Shown here: one piece after another, positions 59,142 through 64,000 of the stretch
Numbering within the stretch: the stretch's first letter is position 1
How the letters are laid out: each line of letters begins with the position of its first letter
Notes under the pieces: generated by a model
Databases searched by the model: none
Told to the model about the DNA's origin: nothing
The model's input: only the letters and a program-made list of their open reading frames with translations
NCBI GenBank assembly: GCA_033297075.1
Contig: MU858093.1
Location: forward strand, 62,001-126,000
Direction: 5' to 3'
Source of the DNA: Rhypophila decipiens
Lineage: Eukaryota; Ascomycota; Sordariomycetes; Sordariales; Naviculisporaceae
Length of the DNA: 64,000 nucleotides
Program-made: the position numbers and the translations under genes

Positions 59142-62100
59142 TTACTGGACTTCGGTGGTATATGTCCATATACGCACTTCGGTCCTAGAGGCCGTGGCAA
59201 ACAAGCCGCCGTTGTTGGGTCCTGCCACTGGACACACGGCTACACATGTGACTCGGCTTTCATGTCCGTGGAGAACAAATTGCGAGTATCCTGTCCGTAT
59301 ATCCCAAAACTGAACGCCTTGGTCATAAGAGACAGAGAGCACCCATTTGGAATCAGGTGTCACCGCGACGCCGAAAACGGACATCTGTCATGCGAGTTGT
59401 ATTAGTGGCATTGACTTCAGACGTGCGATTGACTCTCGGTGTTCTGAAAACGTACCTCATGGCCGTACAGCGTCCTTTTACACACCCCGGCGCCCTGGCC
59501 CGTCAAGTGCGATGAGTTCAGATCCCACACCTTGATGGTCTTGTCGGCGCTGCTGGTGATGAGTTCGCCCACGTTGAGGGAAAACGTGACGTCCAAGATG
59601 GGGCCCTGATGATCCTTGAGACAATAGAGAAGGTCGCCAGTTCTGATATCAAACACCCGCGTTTTCTTATCTTCGGAGCCGGCCGCCACGAGCTTGATAT
59701 CGGGCGAAATGGCGACCTTTGACACCACGGCGCCAATATTACATGTCAGCTTCAAGCGGAGGGGATCGAAACCAAGATTCTCGAGATCACAATCCCATGT
59801 TCTGATCGTTTTATCCCAGCTACCGGACACTATAATACGTCCATCCCGGGCGACGTCAAGCGAGCAGCTCCGTCATGGAGCTCAGGGGTGTGAAGCGTAT
59901 GACCAATCTCGGTCCTTATGTTCCAGACCTAGACAAGTCAGTATTCTTGACGAGAGTAACTGCAGAAACTATACTCACTTTCATCGCATGGTTTTAACCA
60001 CCAGTAACCAGATTATTACCATCTGGAGTAAAGCAGAGAGAGATTACTGTACCGTATGAGTGGTCATGGAAGGAGCAGATATAATCGCCATTAGCAACGT
60101 TATAGATCTCTGATGACCGTCCCATGTCATTAACCAACGCGAGGTATTTTCCATCGGAACTAAATTTCAAGCAAGAAACAGAGTCCCTGGTGTGTGTGCG
60201 CACAAGATCCACATCCAGACCATCCGAGGCCGTCTGGTGAAAGAGAACATTCCAGCTTTTCCCGTATTTCTTGAAAGGTCGTTGAGGTCTGGGCTGCTCT
60301 ATAGTAGAGAGATTGGGGATCCAAAACTCAGCTGGAAATGCCGTACGCAGTTTTGTGGAGTGTTCCTGCTCGATCACAGTTTGCGGATCCTCCCCGGCTC
60401 CGGTGCGGGCAAATATATTTGCCCCATAGTCCGCAATGAGCAGGAGAGCCACTTCAACATCATCATTAGCCACCGCAGCATGTAGAGCTGCCAGGCTTTG
60501 CTCCGTGCACCGTGCTTCCAACTCGGCGCCGTGCTCAAGAAGCCATCGGCAAACGTTGCATTTTCCGGCACGGGCAGCGAGGAATAACGGGGTTAATCCG
60601 TCCTTATCTCGAACATTGACACTGGCTCCCTGTGCAACAAGAACTTGTATTGCCTCGATCTGGCCCTCGGCAGCCGCCTTGAAGATATTGCCACGTCGTC
60701 TGGATGGGAACTCCACAGACACAGCTGCGGGATGAAGACGCTGGTTGTGTCTGACAAGCTCAGATTCAGTTGCAAATCCTATCTGGAAGCGACAACAACC
60801 GTCAGTGCTACATCTGAAGGGAAGATTGTGCTGGTTGATGTGATTGTCGCGGGCAGAGATGGTTTTGAAGCCGTCGTGGAAAAAGGCGCACCATGGCTTC
60901 GAGCATTTATATTTCGGGGAACCATAAAATTCACGGAGTCGGTCCATATCCACAGAGCTTTGGGTATTTCCTGGAACAAAGAGCGCATCAAAGTAGGAAC
61001 GGATGAGCTGTATGCGGGTTTGGATGGGGAATTCACGTTCCCAGTCCCTGCTGTTGTCGGAATATTGACGCATCCGAGTCCAAATCGCCGGCACGTCGTT
61101 TGCTGGATCATCAAGCCCCAACTTGTATTCGGGATTCAGAGCACCTGCCAGACGTACAATAGCCCCCAGGGTAACGTGAACCGCGGAGTCCTCGAGCCGT
61201 CTTGCATGTTTCCACCAATTTGCTGCTGCGTAGTCCATGAACCCATAATAACCGGTCATGCAGTGCGTCTTGACAACAGTGTTCTCTATGTCGGGATCGA
61301 AAGGCGAAGAGTACATATATTGCGCGCAAAACCGGGCCATTTCTAAATTCAGAATGTCCAGGCGGAACCGGTTTGTTTGCAACAGGTACCTGACAGAAAG
61401 TTTCAGTCACCATGGTCCTTGAAGGGCACTAGGAGAGAGAATGACTGCGGGCAGATTGGCTTACGTTCGGGCTGTCTCATGAACGAGTTCCAACACGTCT
61501 TCAGGTTCTGGCCCAACACTTTGAGACCGATGTTCATCCTTCTGGCAGATCTCAACCAAAGAGCCGCAGTAGTGCTTAGCTGACTTTCGTGGATGTGATT
61601 TCGGATTGGCCGTTTTGGATTGGATATCGATGGAGAAGTGGCTCCGTATTTCCCTCCAGCGCAATAGGCGTTCAGCGCAAATCACGAGATTGAGGATACG
61701 TCTTGCCACGTTGTACCGTTTCTCGTAAGCATTTTCCAGAACATGGATAGCCACTCGCTCATAACTGTGAGTGGTACTATTGGTTAGTGTTCCCAAGGTG
61801 ACGGGGTGACAGGAGCCATACGCTTGATCCAAGCCATCAGGAAAGTTCTGCTCTTCGAGCTCCCTTTCAAAATCAGCAGACGACGGCTGATCCAGGAGGT
61901 TGGTAAGCACGATCTTGGCATAAAGAAACATGCCTGTCCACTGTCAGCGTCTGTTGTCGAACACACTTGAACTCTGTTGACCAGTTAGACACTCACCTCT
62001 AGCCCTCGAGGTTACTCTGTGGATGATATCCAGCCTTATATTCTCTATACCTTCTATGTCCTCAAATTCCTGCGGTATTTCAAGGCTTTGAACCTCGCAG

Positions 62101-63748
62101 TACATTTGGATGTCCTTCGTGTGATGAAGAGAGGAGTCAAGTTGAACCGAAGGCCAATCCTTCAAACGTTCATCCAACAATCCGTTCTTTTGTCCGCTTA
62201 TGAGCAGGCGCATGCAACTGTCGCTGGATTCACTGCTGACATTGCGAAGAGACTCGAGCCAGTCAATAACCTGGCCTTGCGCGACCTGGGATTTCCCAAC
62301 ATCGTCTCCAATGCATTCATCGAGACCATCAACAACAATGAAGCACATATTCTGGGCTTGCAAGACTAGGTCCGCAAGCTCGCGAAGAGCATACGCCGAC
62401 GTGATCATTTGCTGGTCTATGGAGATGCAGCGCTGGTAAATCAGGTCGAGCAGCACTTCATCCTGGAGCAGCGTCTGCGATAGTAGAGAAAGGAGCAAGG
62501 CAACGAATTGCGCTTGTCATTCTGGCTGTGCCTGAAGAAAAATAAAGAACCAGAGGACCAAGGCCGTTGGCGTTTCGATTCTCTCGCAGCTGTCCCAGAT
62601 ATTGGATGGCTCGGGACGTAATAACTGTTTTGCCTGGAGCACAAGGTCAGCGGAGGATACAGGAATGTACTTTAGCGGTGAGTGCCTTACCTGAACCCGG
62701 TATCCCGTTCACGTAAAGGGCCCCTGGTTTCATCGTAGTCATATCTGCCCAACCCCTGAATTTGTCGTCGGCCAAGAGCCAATCTCCAGAGGTAGAATCG
62801 CATCGCTCGTTCAAAGCTTTTTCGAAGTCGTGATGGTAATCTGGTGGTTTGAGCTTAGTGAGGACGAATTGACGCTTGGAGTGAATGTCTTCGTGGCGTT
62901 TTCGATCCGCATTCTCGCTGTCTACAAGATGGAGACGTTGAACTTCGCGAGTCAACGCGTCAACCTTGTCCTCGATGGACTGAACAGACTGGTGGACGTT
63001 GGTAACAAGAGCTGTAAGACTTTCGCCTGACAAGAGCTCTCGGTGTCGCTTGAGCTTTGTCAATATTGGCCCAAATTCTGCTCTGAAAGTCTTCCAGGCC
63101 GAATCAAAGACAATCTTCCATCCTATGAGACATAATGTTAGCAGCCATGGCCAAGAGGAATCCCGGAAGTTTGGAAATTGTACGTCCTTGGTCTTGAGAA
63201 GACTTTAAGCGCATTTCGGTGAAATTCGAGAACGTCGCTATAGTATTTTTCCAGAAGCATGCCGAGGGAAGGGTACTTTTCAAGAAGCGTCGTATATTGT
63301 GATAATCCGGGCAGAAACTCGCCAATCTCGACATATGTGTCGAGAAGACAGTCAAGTGTCTCGCACCAGGTGCCTACTGCCTATGAGCCCAAGACTACAT
63401 GTAAGCCAAGGGTGCTCATGATTGTGCTGGGGCTTCAAGATGACTTACAAGCAGGACAAACTTGATTGGGCCCCAAATGAAGGCTACAGTAGAATCGCAG
63501 TTGACAAAGACCTCGATGACCTTTCCTAGTTGGTTCATTCCCTCGAGGAAATTTGAGATTTTCTGCATATTTCGCTGACGTCGCTGCGAAGCCAAACGGG
63601 TTTCAACGTCCTTGATCGTTTGCTCGACTTCCTTCAAGGAGCATCCCCGGAATTCTTTTCTCTGCTCGTCAGTCAAGGATGCTGCGAATTTAGCGACAGC
63701 CATCTGGAAAGCGGCATCGAGCGACTCGGAAACGTGAATTGCGGCCAT
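59142..63748 (-). pseudogene. NLR (NACHT) gene with C2H2, ankyrin and Tup1-like WD40 domains, disrupted
   Basis: Reconstructed exons: 63748-63449, 63380-63188, 63122 to the P-loop join near 62690, about 62640-61997, 61933-61822, 61764-61465, 61389-59979, 59928-59456 and 59384-59142. Order of parts: DUF7708-like helical N-terminus (WGPIKFVLLA, DVLEFHRNALKVF); NACHT with P-loop GIPGSGKT (split by an intron) and Walker B CFIVVDGLDE; winged-helix/helical segment; two C2H2 fingers (YKCSKPWC, PFRCSTDGC); about three ankyrin repeats (GNIFKAAAEG, DGLTPLFLAARAG, LAALHAAVAND); then seven WD40 blades resembling Tup1/RcoA. Fungal NLRs act in self/non-self recognition and programmed cell death. Five lesions break it: expected splice donor GG instead of GT at 63187-63186, one-base losses near 62540, 62508 and 59867, and in-frame TAA at 59996-59994. 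A longer start at 63835 is possible. Confidence 0.75.
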
Positions 63749-64000
63749 TGCCAATACCACAGTTAAGGAAAGTATTCGAAGGTAGCCGATGTCGGTACGA
63801 GCAGGAAAATAGAAAGCAAGAGTCTTGGAGGACATTCAGAGCTACACTGAGTAGGGGCGGTACTGGTAGTAATTGATCTCTTCAGCGGGGTCGTTGACAC
63901 GGAGCTGCATCTATTGGGAAGGCGTCCTCAGGCTTCAAGATAAACTTCACTGTGGTTGGCCCCGTCTTTGCGCTCCTGCCCATTCACCATTTGGAGCGGC
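63749..64000. other. 5' flank of the NLR gene
   Basis: Presumed promoter and leader of the minus-strand NLR gene; the window ends here. An upstream in-frame ATG at 63835 lies in it. Confidence 0.4.

Noticed and set aside
1..64000. CRISPR arrays, operons or prokaryotic elements
   Set aside because: No regularly spaced direct repeats; spliced eukaryotic genes throughout.

Overview
The window is nuclear DNA of a filamentous ascomycete. Coding genes carry short spliceosomal introns (about 50-210 bp) with GTAAGT/GTATGT donors, CTAAC-type branch sites and CAG/TAG acceptors. The gene set (GET1, RUD3 with a GRAB domain, a NOP15-type RRM protein, an Ime2-like kinase, an Stc1-domain protein, a DUF7514 protein, a fungal NACHT/STAND gene) is typical of Pezizomycotina. 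Dispersed 5S-like and tRNA-like sequences and the protein flavour suggest Sordariomycetes, probably Sordariales; that placement is inference.

Layout. 0-5.5 kb: a small secreted cysteine-rich protein (+), a divergent 5S rRNA-like copy (-), a fold-back MITE-like element, a two-exon 29-residue metallothionein-like gene (-) and a vacuolar-type amino acid transporter (-). 7.5-9.1 kb: a GPI-type aspartic protease (-). 12-22.6 kb: a second inverted-repeat element, a PTAR1-like prenyltransferase alpha-subunit protein (-) divergent from GET1 (+), an unknown membrane protein (+), RUD3 (+) convergent with a NOP15-type gene (-). 23-32 kb: a 2H phosphoesterase, a coiled-coil protein and a CxxC/HxxxH protein (all +). 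34.7-42.1 kb: an Hsp70-like protein and an Ime2-like kinase (both -). A gene-poor 6 kb follows, then the Stc1-domain gene (48.1 kb, +), 4 kb of repeat-bearing spacer, the DUF7514 gene (+) and an MFS sugar transporter (-). 58.7 kb: an intron-containing tRNA-Ser(CGA) next to an AT-rich block. 59.1-63.7 kb: a large NLR-type gene (-) that appears broken.

The most notable item is the last gene. It joins a DUF7708-type N-terminus, a NACHT NTPase, two C2H2 fingers, ankyrin repeats and a seven-bladed WD40 propeller that resembles the C-terminal domain of the Tup1/RcoA corepressor rather than the near-identical WD repeats of HET-type NLRs. It carries five separate lesions (a lost splice donor, three one-base frameshifts, one nonsense codon), so it reads as a decaying copy of a potentially undescribed NLR architecture.

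Functionally the other genes are mostly independent housekeeping or accessory genes. Recurrent themes are Golgi/ER traffic (GET1, RUD3, the GGTase-III-like alpha subunit) and sexual/heterochromatin control (Ime2-like kinase, Stc1-domain protein). No operon-like organisation is expected or seen. All exon coordinates were worked out by eye from splice consensus and reading-frame continuity, without transcript data.
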